Origin: Pelagibacteraceae bacterium AG-447-N18
GTDB lineage: Bacteria; Pseudomonadota; Alphaproteobacteria; Pelagibacterales; Pelagibacteraceae
Direction: 5' to 3'
DNA: 64,000 nt
NCBI GenBank assembly: GCA_003212275.1
Contig: QCQE01000003.1
Coordinates: 20,658 to 84,657 of the forward strand
The position numbers and the translations under genes were made by a program. The notes under the pieces were generated by a model that saw only the letters and a program-made list of their open reading frames with translations, was not told the origin of the DNA and did no database searches. Positions 25,838 through 34,186 of this stretch are shown piece by piece (the first letter of the stretch is position 1; every line of letters starts with the position of its first letter).

Positions 25838-25965
25838 AAAAAAAAATTATTTTAGCAATAATTGTATTTTCTACACTGATCGCTTGTGGAAAAAAAGGAG
25901 ACCCAATATATAAAGAATCTCAAAGTAATTCAAAAATATCGAGCTACCTTCTAAATAAAGCTTAA
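25834..25965 (+). CDS. small LptM-like lipoprotein
   Basis: A 43-residue gene squeezed between argH (4-base ATGA overlap) and lysA (1-base TAATG overlap), which by itself supports reality. It starts MKKKIILAIIV, has a lipobox STLIAC with Cys18 as the lipidated residue, and continues GKKGDPIY. This CGxKGPL/CGKKGD signature is that of the small outer-membrane lipoprotein YifL/LptM, which helps disulfide maturation of the LPS translocon LptD in E. coli, where the gene also lies beside the lysine-pathway gene dapF. The LptD-assembly role here is inferred from the signature and the neighbour. Confidence 0.8.
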   Translation: MKKKIILAIIVFSTLIACGKKGDPIYKESQSNSKISSYLLNKA

Positions 25966-27176
25966 TGAAATTTTTAAATAGTAAACTTAAGATTGAAAAT
26001 ACAATCCTGCAAAATATTGCTAAAAAATATGGAACACCTGCATATTGCTACTCGTATAAACAACTTAGAGAAAATATAAATGATTTTAAAAAAAATTTTA
26101 AATCCATCTCACCATTAATTTGTTTTGCTATTAAATCTAATACTAACTTAAATTTAATAAAAGAAATAAAAAAATTTGGACTTGGGGCAGATGTTGTATC
26201 AATGGGTGAATTAATGCTAGCTCTTAAAGCTGGAATTAGTCCAAAGAAGATTGTTTTTTCAGGAGTTGGTAAGACTTCAAAAGAAATTAATTTTGCAATA
26301 GATAAAAATATTTTATTAATTAATTCAGAATCCAAAAGCGAAATCATAGAAATTGATAAAATTGCTAAAATAAAAAAAAAACAGGTTAATATTGGTATTA
26401 GATTGAACCCAAATACCGATGCGAAAACTTTGAGCCAAATATCGACAGGTAAAAAAGATAATAAATTTGGAGTTAATGATAAAACATTTTTTGAACTCGT
26501 AAGATATTGTAAGAGTTCTAAAAATATTAATTTAAAATGTTTAAGTGTTCATATTGGAAGTCAAATTTTAGATCATAAACCATATGAAAAAATGTTAAGA
26601 ACATTGGATAAAATCATCAAAAAAACTCAATATAAATTTGATTTTATTGACCTTGGGGGGGGTATGGGCATCCCATACAATAATGATAAAAAACTAAATT
26701 ATAAAAAATATCATTCAGCAATTAAAAAATTTTTAAAGAATAAAAAATCTCAGATTATATTTGAGCCAGGTAGATCAATAGTCGGCAATACAGGAGTTTT
26801 AATATCAAAAGTAATTTACATAAAAGAGAGTTATAAAAAAAATTTTGTAATTATAGATGCTGCTATGAATGATTTAATGAGACCCGCACTTTATGGTGCA
26901 GTACATCGCATCTTACCTCTATTAAAAAGAGGTAAGAAAGCCAAAAAAATTTATGAATTTGTTGGCCCAATTTGTGAAAGCACAGACAAGTTTACGACCA
27001 TAAAAAATTTTCAAGAGCTAAAAGAGAAAGATTTTATCGCAATTTGCGATGTAGGTGCTTATGGTATATCACTCAGTTCTAATTATAATCTAAGACCTAA
27101 ACCTATAGAAATATTAATTAATGGATCTAAAATAAAAGTAGTAAAAAAAAGACAAAAGCATCATGAGATAATTTAG
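25965..27176 (+). CDS. lysA: diaminopimelate decarboxylase
   Basis: PLP enzyme converting meso-diaminopimelate to lysine. The PLP-binding Lys is in CFAIKSN near residue 58; the glycine-rich phosphate loop is DLGGGMG near 232; EPGRSIVG near 266 and GPICESTDKF near 344 (catalytic Cys and partner-subunit contacts) complete the active site. The length of 403 residues is normal. It starts on the last base of the lipoprotein stop, and plsC starts 13 bases downstream, so the group is one transcription unit. Confidence 0.96.
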   Translation: MKFLNSKLKIENTILQNIAKKYGTPAYCYSYKQLRENINDFKKNFKSISPLICFAIKSNTNLNLIKEIKKFGLGADVVSMGELMLALKAGISPKKIVFSGVGKTSKEINFAIDKNILLINSESKSEIIEIDKIAKIKKKQVNIGIRLNPNTDAKTLSQISTGKKDNKFGVNDKTFFELVRYCKSSKNINLKCLSVHIGSQILDHKPYEKMLRTLDKIIKKTQYKFDFIDLGGGMGIPYNNDKKLNYKKYHSAIKKFLKNKKSQIIFEPGRSIVGNTGVLISKVIYIKESYKKNFVIIDAAMNDLMRPALYGAVHRILPLLKRGKKAKKIYEFVGPICESTDKFTTIKNFQELKEKDFIAICDVGAYGISLSSNYNLRPKPIEILINGSKIKVVKKRQKHHEII

Positions 27177-27189
27177 CTTTTGATAATTA

Positions 27190-27891
27190 ATGATAAGAAA
27201 CTTTCTATTTTCAATTTTCTTTTTTTCAGGAATAATTCTAATTTCAATTATTTTTCTGCCAGCGTTAATCTTACCACAAAAATTTACACTTTTTGGTGGG
27301 AAATTAATGGGTTATTGGGCTGCTATTTGTTTAAAAATTTTCTTGTCCACAAAAATCATTGTTAAAGGTGAAGAAAATTTAATTAAAAATGAAAAATTTT
27401 TTATTGCTTCCTCTCATCAATCTATGTTTGAAACTTTTTTCCTACAAACGATTTTTAATTCTCCTGTATTTATTTTAAAAAAAGAATTACTTAAGATACC
27501 TATTTTTGGCTGGTACTTAAAAAAAATAGGATCAATTTCTATCAAAAGAAATAAGGTATCGAAAGAAAACATCAATTTTTTTGAAGATATTTCTAAAATA
27601 ATTGCAAACACAAATCGTCCAATAATAATTTTTCCTCAAGGAACTCGAGTATTACCCCACGAACAACCTCCATTTAAAAAAGGTGCATCAAGGATTTATG
27701 AAGAATTGAAAATAAAATGCCAACCGGTTGCTATTAATTCTGGTTACGTCTGGCCAAAAAAAGGAAAAAAAGATATTAATAAAACAATTACAATTTCAAT
27801 TTTGGAACCTATCAAACCTGATTATTCCAAGGAAGAATTTTTAGAGATTTTAGAGAAAACTATATATTCTGAACTTAAATTGCTAAATTAA
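27190..27891 (+). CDS. plsC: 1-acyl-sn-glycerol-3-phosphate acyltransferase
   Basis: Makes phosphatidic acid from lysophosphatidic acid at the inner membrane. An N-terminal membrane segment (residues about 5-28) precedes the acyltransferase motif I SSHQSMFETF near 77, which is H-x4-E rather than the common H-x4-D, a variant I believe occurs in alphaproteobacteria. Motif III is FPQGTRV near 150 and the PVAIN strand follows. The length of 233 residues is typical. The C-terminus converges on dnaN with a 4-base overlap. Specificity for chain length cannot be inferred. Confidence 0.9.
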   Translation: MIRNFLFSIFFFSGIILISIIFLPALILPQKFTLFGGKLMGYWAAICLKIFLSTKIIVKGEENLIKNEKFFIASSHQSMFETFFLQTIFNSPVFILKKELLKIPIFGWYLKKIGSISIKRNKVSKENINFFEDISKIIANTNRPIIIFPQGTRVLPHEQPPFKKGASRIYEELKIKCQPVAINSGYVWPKKGKKDINKTITISILEPIKPDYSKEEFLEILEKTIYSELKLLN

Positions 27892-29000
27892 CCTTTCATA
27901 GGCATAACTACAAAAATACTATCGAAATCACCAGGATCTTTGATTAGCGCAGGTGAACCTGAATCATTTAAAAACATCTCAATATTGTTTCCATCTAACT
28001 GTGAAGCAACATCTATCAAATATTTAGAATTAAAACTAATTTCTAAATCATGATCAAATTTCACTACAAGGGATTCTTTTCCATCACCGCTGTTGGTATT
28101 ATTTACAGACAAATCTAGTTTATCTTTACTTAAACTAAATTTTACACCATCTTTTTTATCAAGCGATACTGAGGCTACTCTATCCACCGAACTTTGAAAA
28201 ATTTTAAGGTCAATTTCTAATTTTTTTTGATTATTTTTTGGAATTACTTGAATGTAATTAGGAAATTTTCCATCTATTAACTTAGAAATTAAAATACTAT
28301 TATTTAATTCAAATTTTATCTTAGATTTCATATTTGAAATTTTTACGTCGCCATCATAATTTTCTAATAATGAACTTAATTGAAAAATAGTCTTCTTAGG
28401 TAATATAATTGGTTCAAAAATTTTTTTTTCATTTAATCTGAGTTTAGAAATGGACATACGATGACTATCAGTTGATACAGCAGTTAAGTAATTCTTATCC
28501 TCAACCTCTGTTTGATGAAAATAAATTCCACTTAAATAATGTCTGGTCTCATCATTTGACACAGAAAATTTACATTTATTTAGAAGCTTTAAAAGGTCTT
28601 TTGATTTAAGGCTAAATTCATTCTCATTAAAATTTTCATCTGTTAAAGGAAATTCCGAAGCAGGCATACAATTTAAATTAAAAATAGATTTTTCTGATTC
28701 TAGATGAAGTTTACTATTGTCTGTTAAAGTTAAATTTATTTTTTTTCCTGATGAGAGTTTTCTAACAATATCATACATAGTAGACGACGTAGTGGTTGTT
28801 TTTCCTTCCTCTATGACTTCGACGTTATTTATTTGATTAATAAATATTAAGTCTAAATCTGTCGCTGTTATAGTGAGTTTTGAATTTTGTGCATCGAGTA
28901 ATATGTTTGACAATATTGGAAGTGTACTTCGTTTTTCTATGACTCCTTGACAATAATTTAATGCTTGCTGTAGGTCTTGTTGGTTTACATTAAATTTCAT
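27888..29000 (-). CDS. dnaN: DNA polymerase III beta sliding clamp
   Basis: The ring-shaped processivity clamp. At 370 residues it has the three-fold clamp architecture: an opening MKFNVNQQDLQQALNYCQGVIEKR, the HYLSGIYFH segment at the start of domain 2, and the conserved C-terminus ending DSIFVVMPMKG (the usual VVMPMRL/V ending that helps form the partner pocket). Its start overlaps dnaA by 11 bases, the standard dnaA-dnaN operon. It converges with plsC. Confidence 0.97.
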   Translation of the reverse strand: MKFNVNQQDLQQALNYCQGVIEKRSTLPILSNILLDAQNSKLTITATDLDLIFINQINNVEVIEEGKTTTTSSTMYDIVRKLSSGKKINLTLTDNSKLHLESEKSIFNLNCMPASEFPLTDENFNENEFSLKSKDLLKLLNKCKFSVSNDETRHYLSGIYFHQTEVEDKNYLTAVSTDSHRMSISKLRLNEKKIFEPIILPKKTIFQLSSLLENYDGDVKISNMKSKIKFELNNSILISKLIDGKFPNYIQVIPKNNQKKLEIDLKIFQSSVDRVASVSLDKKDGVKFSLSKDKLDLSVNNTNSGDGKESLVVKFDHDLEISFNSKYLIDVASQLDGNNIEMFLNDSGSPALIKDPGDFDSIFVVMPMKG

Positions 29001-30408
29001 TTTCTTTATTGCTATATAATATTTGATTTTTTAGTTTATCTATATTTGCAATCATATCTGGATCTTTTTCTTTTAATTTTTCAATAGTTTTAACTGAGTG
29101 AATTATAGTTGTGTGGTCTCTATTTGAAAATTCTCTTCCAATTTCAGGCAGAGATTTTGAAGTCAAAATTTTTGTTAGATAAATTGCTGTTTGCCGTGGT
29201 CTTACTAGGTACCTAGATCTTCTTGATGAAAGCATTTCATTTTTACTAATCTTAAAAAATTTACACACAATAGTTTGAATGAGATCAATAGTTACTTTAT
29301 TTTCATTTAAATTAAGCAAATCTTTTAATATTACTTTAGTCTCAGCTAAGCTTGGTATTTTGTTATAAATTCTTGAAAAAGATATAATTCTATTTATTGC
29401 ACCCACCAATTCTCTTACACTCGTTGTGATTTTAATACTAATAAAATCCTTAATTTCCTCAGGTATATCAAACTTTTCAGGATACAAATTATTTAAGTCA
29501 CTTATTTTACTTTCAAGGATTTTTTTTCTGAGTGCTAAATCAGTTTTTTGAATATCCACAACTAGACCTCCTGCAAATCTTGACTTTATTCTCTCCTGAA
29601 TTCTTGACAGCTTATTAGGAGATCTATCAGCAGAAATTATAATTTGAGAACCTTTGTCTAATAATGCATTAAAAGTATGAAAAAATTCTTCTTGCATTGC
29701 CTCTTTACCATTCATGAATTGTATATCATCAATTAACAAAATATCTGTATTACGAAAATACTCTTTAAATTTTACCATATCATTAGATTTTATTGATTTT
29801 ACAAATTGATACATAAAACGTTCTGCCGATATAAACATAACCTTATTATCTTTTTTTAAGTGATGACCAATTGCATTTAAAAGATGTGTCTTGCCCATTC
29901 CAACACCACCATAAAGATAAAGAGGGTTATAATGTGAAATATTCTCTGTCACTTTTACAGAGGCTTCGTATGCTAATCTATTACTGGAGCCAGTAATAAA
30001 GTTTTCAAAATTTTTGTTAGGATCTATACGATTATATTGTAAATAAGAGTCTTTTATAAAAGAAACATTTTCTTTATTTTCTATGACATTAGTATTATTT
30101 TCATCCTGAGTTGAAGTAGGTTTATTTTCAGTTATTTTGAATTCAATTCGAATAATTTCTTTTTTATAATTTTTTATAATTTTCAAGATTTGATCTAAAT
30201 ATCTAGATGTAATCCAATCACGAATGAATCTAGTAGGTACAGATAATAAGATATAATTATTGATTTCCTCGACAAAAGTTATTTTTTTAAGCCAACTCTC
30301 GTAAATATCTAGTCCTAATTTATTTTTCATTTCAGCTTGAACTAAATTCCAATCAAGAATATCGGATTTAGAATCTTTTAAACTATTATTATTTATAGAA
30401 TTGTTCAT
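28990..30408 (-). CDS. dnaA: chromosomal replication initiator DnaA
   Basis: Initiator ATPase that opens the replication origin. Domain I (about 1-90) begins after a short Asn/Ser-rich start; domain III has Walker A GGVGMGKTHLL near 167 and Walker B DILLIDDIQFM near 227; sensor 2 region and the DNA-binding domain IV end with the DnaA signature NRDHTTIIHSV near 437. The length of 472 residues is normal. The gene lies rpsT-dnaA-dnaN, as in other alphaproteobacteria, and its upstream region contains two near-matches to DnaA boxes that could autoregulate it. Confidence 0.97.
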   Translation of the reverse strand: MNNSINNNSLKDSKSDILDWNLVQAEMKNKLGLDIYESWLKKITFVEEINNYILLSVPTRFIRDWITSRYLDQILKIIKNYKKEIIRIEFKITENKPTSTQDENNTNVIENKENVSFIKDSYLQYNRIDPNKNFENFITGSSNRLAYEASVKVTENISHYNPLYLYGGVGMGKTHLLNAIGHHLKKDNKVMFISAERFMYQFVKSIKSNDMVKFKEYFRNTDILLIDDIQFMNGKEAMQEEFFHTFNALLDKGSQIIISADRSPNKLSRIQERIKSRFAGGLVVDIQKTDLALRKKILESKISDLNNLYPEKFDIPEEIKDFISIKITTSVRELVGAINRIISFSRIYNKIPSLAETKVILKDLLNLNENKVTIDLIQTIVCKFFKISKNEMLSSRRSRYLVRPRQTAIYLTKILTSKSLPEIGREFSNRDHTTIIHSVKTIEKLKEKDPDMIANIDKLKNQILYSNKENEI

Positions 30409-30699
30409 AAATGTGGAGACTATTCAGTTAGAACCATAATAAAATTATTGCAACAAATAATTTTCAAAAATAAAAAAAAAATAAAATCTAGGATTGTGTA
30501 ATTTTTTTTTTTTTTAAAAAAAGTATTTGACAAAAAAAAAATAAAGAAAAATAAAAAAAAAATATAAATAAAATTTATAATTGAATTAAATAAGTTTGTT
30601 TATTTACTAAATCTAAATATTGTGTGGAGAATTTTTAAGATCACAGATTTTGTAGATTTAAAAGTTGTATTAGGTTTAACAACCTGAAGTGTAATTAAA
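30409..30699. other. 291-base intergenic region upstream of dnaA with DnaA-box-like sites
   Basis: This is the longest gap without a gene. It is extremely AT-rich with several A and T runs (around 30465-30590). TGTGGAGAA (30623-30631) differs from the DnaA box complement TGTGGATAA at one base, and TGTGGAGAC (30412-30420) differs at two. A weak hairpin AGGTT-TAAC-AACCT (near 30674-30687) is the only candidate end of the rpsT transcript. It may contain the dnaA promoter and control sites or, less likely, the chromosomal origin. No coding frame or known RNA is apparent. Confidence 0.4.
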
Positions 30700-30960
30700 C
30701 TAGATTGATGCTATTTTTTTGGTAAACCTTGAAACGTTTCTAGAAGCGTTTTGTTTCTTTACGATGCCTGTTTTAGATATTTTCATCAACTCAGAATTCA
30801 ACTTAGGTAAGAACTTTAAAGCCTCAGACTTCTTTTTAGCTTCAATTAAAGAATTCATTTTCTTCAAAGCATTTTTATATCTACTTTTTCGAGCCTTATT
30901 AACAGCTGTTTGTTTTGAAATTCTTCTAATTCTTTTGATTGCTGATTTTGTGTTAGCCAT
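30700..30960 (-). CDS. rpsT: 30S ribosomal protein S20
   Basis: An 86-residue, very basic, all-helical protein that binds 16S rRNA in the 30S body. The opening MANTKSAIKRIRRISKQTAVNKARKSR-type pattern and the C-terminal NASRNVSRFTKKI are diagnostic. It lies between mutM and dnaA on the same strand. No Shine-Dalgarno sequence precedes the ATG, and the predicted promoter ends only about ten bases before it, so the mRNA may be leaderless. Confidence 0.96.
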   Translation of the reverse strand: MANTKSAIKRIRRISKQTAVNKARKSRYKNALKKMNSLIEAKKKSEALKFLPKLNSELMKISKTGIVKKQNASRNVSRFTKKIASI

Positions 30961-30969
30961 ATGCGCAGG

Positions 30970-30998
30970 GGTATAACTTGAGAATGAATTTTGGTCAA
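30970..30998 (-). promoter_or_regulatory. predicted sigma70 promoter of rpsT
   Basis: On the minus strand TTGACC (30998-30993) is separated by exactly 17 bases from TATACC (30975-30970). The -10 ends 10 bases before the rpsT ATG, so a start site at the normal distance would fall about 3 bases from the ATG, giving a nearly leaderless message. Confidence 0.5.
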
Positions 30999-31009
30999 TT
31001 AAATAATTA

Positions 31010-31873
31010 TTATATTTGGCAGATATTACAAAAAAAAGAAGATCTGTTGGAAATCATTTTTTTTTTTATAATTCCGTTGCATCCAGACCTCTTACAATTA
31101 AGTCCTTTTCTCTCATAAACATTAAAATTCTTTTGGAAATTTCCTGATTTACCTGATGTGTTTTTAAAATCTCTAATACTTGATCCTCCCTTTTTGATAG
31201 CATTAATCAAAACCTTTTTAGAATTGAATATTATTTTTTTACAATCTTCTTTATTTAATAAAGATACTTTTTTATCAGGTTTAATTTTACATAAAAATAA
31301 AATTTCACTTGCATAAATGTTTCCTATCCCTGATACAAAATTTTGATCTAATAGAAAGTTTTTTATATTTTTTGTTTTTCCTTTTAAAAAAGAATAAATA
31401 TAACTTAAGTTAAATTCTGATTGAAAAGGTTCTGGTCCAAGTTTAGAGAATCTTTTATCCAAAAAATGTTTATTAACCACTATTTCAAAAAAACCAAATC
31501 TTCTTGGATCGTTATATACAATTTTAAGATCATCAAAAACTATTTCTACGTGATTATGTTTTTTAGGTAATGTAGGTGAGCTATAAAAACTAGTATTAGT
31601 TACCAAACTTTTTTTTTGATTATAAATTAGATGAATAGTTCCTGACATACCCAGATGTAAAAGACAATAACTTTGATTTGACAGGCAAATAATCAGATAT
31701 TTTGAAAATCTTTTTATTTTGATTATTTTTTTGCCTTCAAGGAATCTTGGAAAATTAAGTGGGATTTTAGTTCTTAAATTTCTATTTCTAACTATTACTT
31801 TTTTGACCTTTTTTTGTTTAATCTTTTTGTCCAAAGATTGACGTACAATTTCTACTTCTGGTAATTCTGGCAT
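31010..31873 (-). CDS. mutM: formamidopyrimidine-DNA glycosylase
   Basis: Base-excision repair enzyme removing 8-oxoguanine and formamidopyrimidines, with AP-lyase activity. The N-terminus MPELPEVEIV supplies the catalytic Pro2 and Glu3. The helix-two-turn-helix segment LDQNFVSGIGNIYASEILF near residue 170 is conserved, and the C-terminal zinc finger has four cysteines (C-x4-C...C-x2-C, ending FFCNIC). The length of 287 residues is normal. It is divergent from ubiE, with 32 bases between the starts, an arrangement shared by other alphaproteobacteria. Confidence 0.95.
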   Translation of the reverse strand: MPELPEVEIVRQSLDKKIKQKKVKKVIVRNRNLRTKIPLNFPRFLEGKKIIKIKRFSKYLIICLSNQSYCLLHLGMSGTIHLIYNQKKSLVTNTSFYSSPTLPKKHNHVEIVFDDLKIVYNDPRRFGFFEIVVNKHFLDKRFSKLGPEPFQSEFNLSYIYSFLKGKTKNIKNFLLDQNFVSGIGNIYASEILFLCKIKPDKKVSLLNKEDCKKIIFNSKKVLINAIKKGGSSIRDFKNTSGKSGNFQKNFNVYERKGLNCKRSGCNGIIKKKMISNRSSFFCNICQI

Positions 31874-31905
31874 TTAATACTATATTGATTATATATCTTT
31901 GAATT

Positions 31906-32610
31906 ATGCAACAATATCTACAAAATAAAAAAGGATTAGTCCAACATGTGTTTAATCAAGTGTACGATCGTTATGATCTAATGAATGATTTTATGTCATT
32001 AGGGATTCATCGATTATGGAAAAAAAGTCTATTAAATATGATGAATCCATCCAGTAATCAAAATTTAATTGATGTTGCTTGTGGTACTGGAGACATAGCT
32101 AAACTATTTGTTAAACACGTAAATAAATTATCTCGTATTGCATGTGTCGATCCAAATAAAGGGATGATAAGTAAAGGGAAAGAAAAGTTATCTAAGTTTA
32201 AAAATATAAATTGGATTATATCTCCAGCCGAAAAAATTCCGTTATCTGATAATTTATTTGACTTTTATACTATAAGCTTTGGTTTAAGAAACACTGCCAA
32301 TATAAGTAAGGCTCTTTCTGAAGCTTATAGAGTTTTAAAACCAGGGGGTCGTTTTTTATGCTTAGAGTTTTCAAAAATTCAGAATACAAATTTAGAAACC
32401 CTTTATAAAAATTACTCTAAGCTAATACCTTCTATTGGCAAGTTTGTTGTTGGTGAAAAACAGCCGTATGAATATCTAATTAAAAGTATTGAAGATTTTT
32501 TAAACCAGGAGGAATTAATTGATGCAATGGTTAAAAACAATTTTAAAAAATGTACTTATAGAAATTTATCAGGTGGAATAGTTTCTATTCATAGTGGATG
32601 GAAATTTTGA
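31906..32610 (+). CDS. ubiE: ubiquinone biosynthesis C-methyltransferase UbiE
   Basis: SAM-dependent C-methyltransferase of ubiquinone (and menaquinone) synthesis. The N-terminus has VFNQVYDRYDLMNDFMSLGIHRLWK, the UbiE signature; SAM-binding motif I is DVACGTGDIA near residue 57; SFGLRNTANISKALSEAYRVLKPGGRFLCLEFS near 125-155 is the second signature. The length of 234 residues is slightly short. Its TGA overlaps the ubiB ATG by one base (TGATG). It heads the operon ubiE-ubiB-coaBC-dut-thiF. Confidence 0.95.
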   Translation: MQQYLQNKKGLVQHVFNQVYDRYDLMNDFMSLGIHRLWKKSLLNMMNPSSNQNLIDVACGTGDIAKLFVKHVNKLSRIACVDPNKGMISKGKEKLSKFKNINWIISPAEKIPLSDNLFDFYTISFGLRNTANISKALSEAYRVLKPGGRFLCLEFSKIQNTNLETLYKNYSKLIPSIGKFVVGEKQPYEYLIKSIEDFLNQEELIDAMVKNNFKKCTYRNLSGGIVSIHSGWKF

Positions 32611-34178
32611 TGGTAAAAAAATTAATCATTCTCTTTAAACTTGGAAGAAAAGTAGCTTGTTCTGATATTTTAAATATTGTATCAAAATTTAAGGAACCAC
32701 CTTTGGCTATAAAGATTTTATTTAAGATATTATCATTTTCCTTTTCACCAAAAAAACAAATAGATGCAAATAAAGATGAGGGAGAGAGATTGTCTGACTC
32801 TTTAGAGTCAATGGGAACAACTTTTATTAAACTTGGTCAATTCTTAGCTACCAGACCTGATATAATTGGTGAAGAACTTTCCAAAAAACTTGAAAACCTT
32901 CAAGATAAATTGCCACCATTTTCTCTGTTACAGGCTAAAGAAATAATTAAAAATGATCTAGGTAATGAAAGTTATGACTCTATAATAAATTTAAGTGAAC
33001 CAGTTGCTGCTGCTTCAATTGCTCAAGTCCACAAAGCTCAAATAAATGACAATGGAGTTCTTAAGGACGTTGCAATTAAAATTCTAAGACCAAACATAAA
33101 AAAAATATTTAATGAGGAAATTGATGCAATAATGCTTTTTGCTTTTTTAATAGAATCATTTATTAAAAAGACAAAAAGACTCAAGCTGGTAGAAGTAGTA
33201 TTTTTATTAAAAGAAATCACAAATCTAGAGATGGATTTAAGATTTGAAGCAGCTGCTGCAAATGAATATGCTGAAAATACAAAGAATGATGTTGGATTTA
33301 GAGTTCCTCAAATTTATTGGAATTATACAAGCGAAAATGTAATGACCCTAGATTGGGTGGATGGAATATCTATTAGAGAAACGGAAGAACTAAAAAATAA
33401 AGAATTTAATACTGAAAAAATTGCAGAGGATATTATTCAAAATTTTTTAAGACATGCTGTAAGAGATGGTTTTTTTCATGCAGATATGCACCAAGGCAAT
33501 ATTTTCATAGATAATGATGGTCAAATTGTTCCGATTGATTTTGGAATTATGGGTAGATTAGATAAAATGAGTAAAAGATTTTTAGCTGAAATTTTATTTG
33601 GTTTTATTCAAAGAGACTATCGTAAAGTTGCTGAAGTACATTTGATTGCAGGTCTTGTGCCAAAAGAAGTTCCAATAGATGATTTAGCTCAAGCCCTAAG
33701 ATCCATCGGTGAACCAATTTTTGGTCAAGCAGTTAAAGATATTTCTGGAGGAAAATTATTAAAGCAACTATTTGATGTCACAGAAAAATTTAATATGCAA
33801 ACTCAACCTCAGCTTCTAATGTTACAGAAAACAATGGTTGTTGTTGAAGGTGTAGCTAGAAAATTAAATCCAAACACAAATATTTGGACCACTTCAAAAC
33901 CAGTTCTTGAAAGTTGGCTAAAAGAAACAAAAGATCCAATGACAAAACTAAATGAGACACTTCAAAATACATCTGAAGTAATAAAAAGATTACCAGAATT
34001 TCCTGAAATTATGGATAAAGCTAATCAAGCTCTTACTTATCTTGCTAGTGGACAAATCCCACAAAACTCAAATTCCTATACGGCCTTAAATACTCAAAAA
34101 TCAGAAATGACTGCTTTTAGAAACCAATCTATTATTGGTTTATTAATCCTTGTAATTTTTGGTCTTTTAATATTTTAA
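32610..34178 (+). CDS. ubiB: ubiquinone biosynthesis atypical kinase UbiB
   Basis: Member of the ABC1/ADCK/UbiB family of ATPases required for ubiquinone synthesis at the membrane. The K-x-GQ motif is FIKLGQFLATRPD near residue 78, the A-rich nucleotide loop is PVAAASIAQVHKAQ near 130, and DGFFHADMHQGNIF with PIDFGIMGRL near 285-315 is the HxDxxxxN / DFG-like catalytic region. A hydrophobic C-terminal helix anchors it. I start at 32610 (MVKKLII, 522 residues), using the TGATG overlap with ubiE, not at the ATG 12 bases upstream inside ubiE. Confidence 0.93.
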   Translation: MVKKLIILFKLGRKVACSDILNIVSKFKEPPLAIKILFKILSFSFSPKKQIDANKDEGERLSDSLESMGTTFIKLGQFLATRPDIIGEELSKKLENLQDKLPPFSLLQAKEIIKNDLGNESYDSIINLSEPVAAASIAQVHKAQINDNGVLKDVAIKILRPNIKKIFNEEIDAIMLFAFLIESFIKKTKRLKLVEVVFLLKEITNLEMDLRFEAAAANEYAENTKNDVGFRVPQIYWNYTSENVMTLDWVDGISIRETEELKNKEFNTEKIAEDIIQNFLRHAVRDGFFHADMHQGNIFIDNDGQIVPIDFGIMGRLDKMSKRFLAEILFGFIQRDYRKVAEVHLIAGLVPKEVPIDDLAQALRSIGEPIFGQAVKDISGGKLLKQLFDVTEKFNMQTQPQLLMLQKTMVVVEGVARKLNPNTNIWTTSKPVLESWLKETKDPMTKLNETLQNTSEVIKRLPEFPEIMDKANQALTYLASGQIPQNSNSYTALNTQKSEMTAFRNQSIIGLLILVIFGLLIF

Positions 34179-34186
34179 TTCAGTCG

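Noticed and set aside
30465..30590. Long A/T runs as a repeat array or CRISPR leader
   Set aside because: There are no repeated units with spacers and no cas genes; the runs are irregular and explained by extreme AT content.
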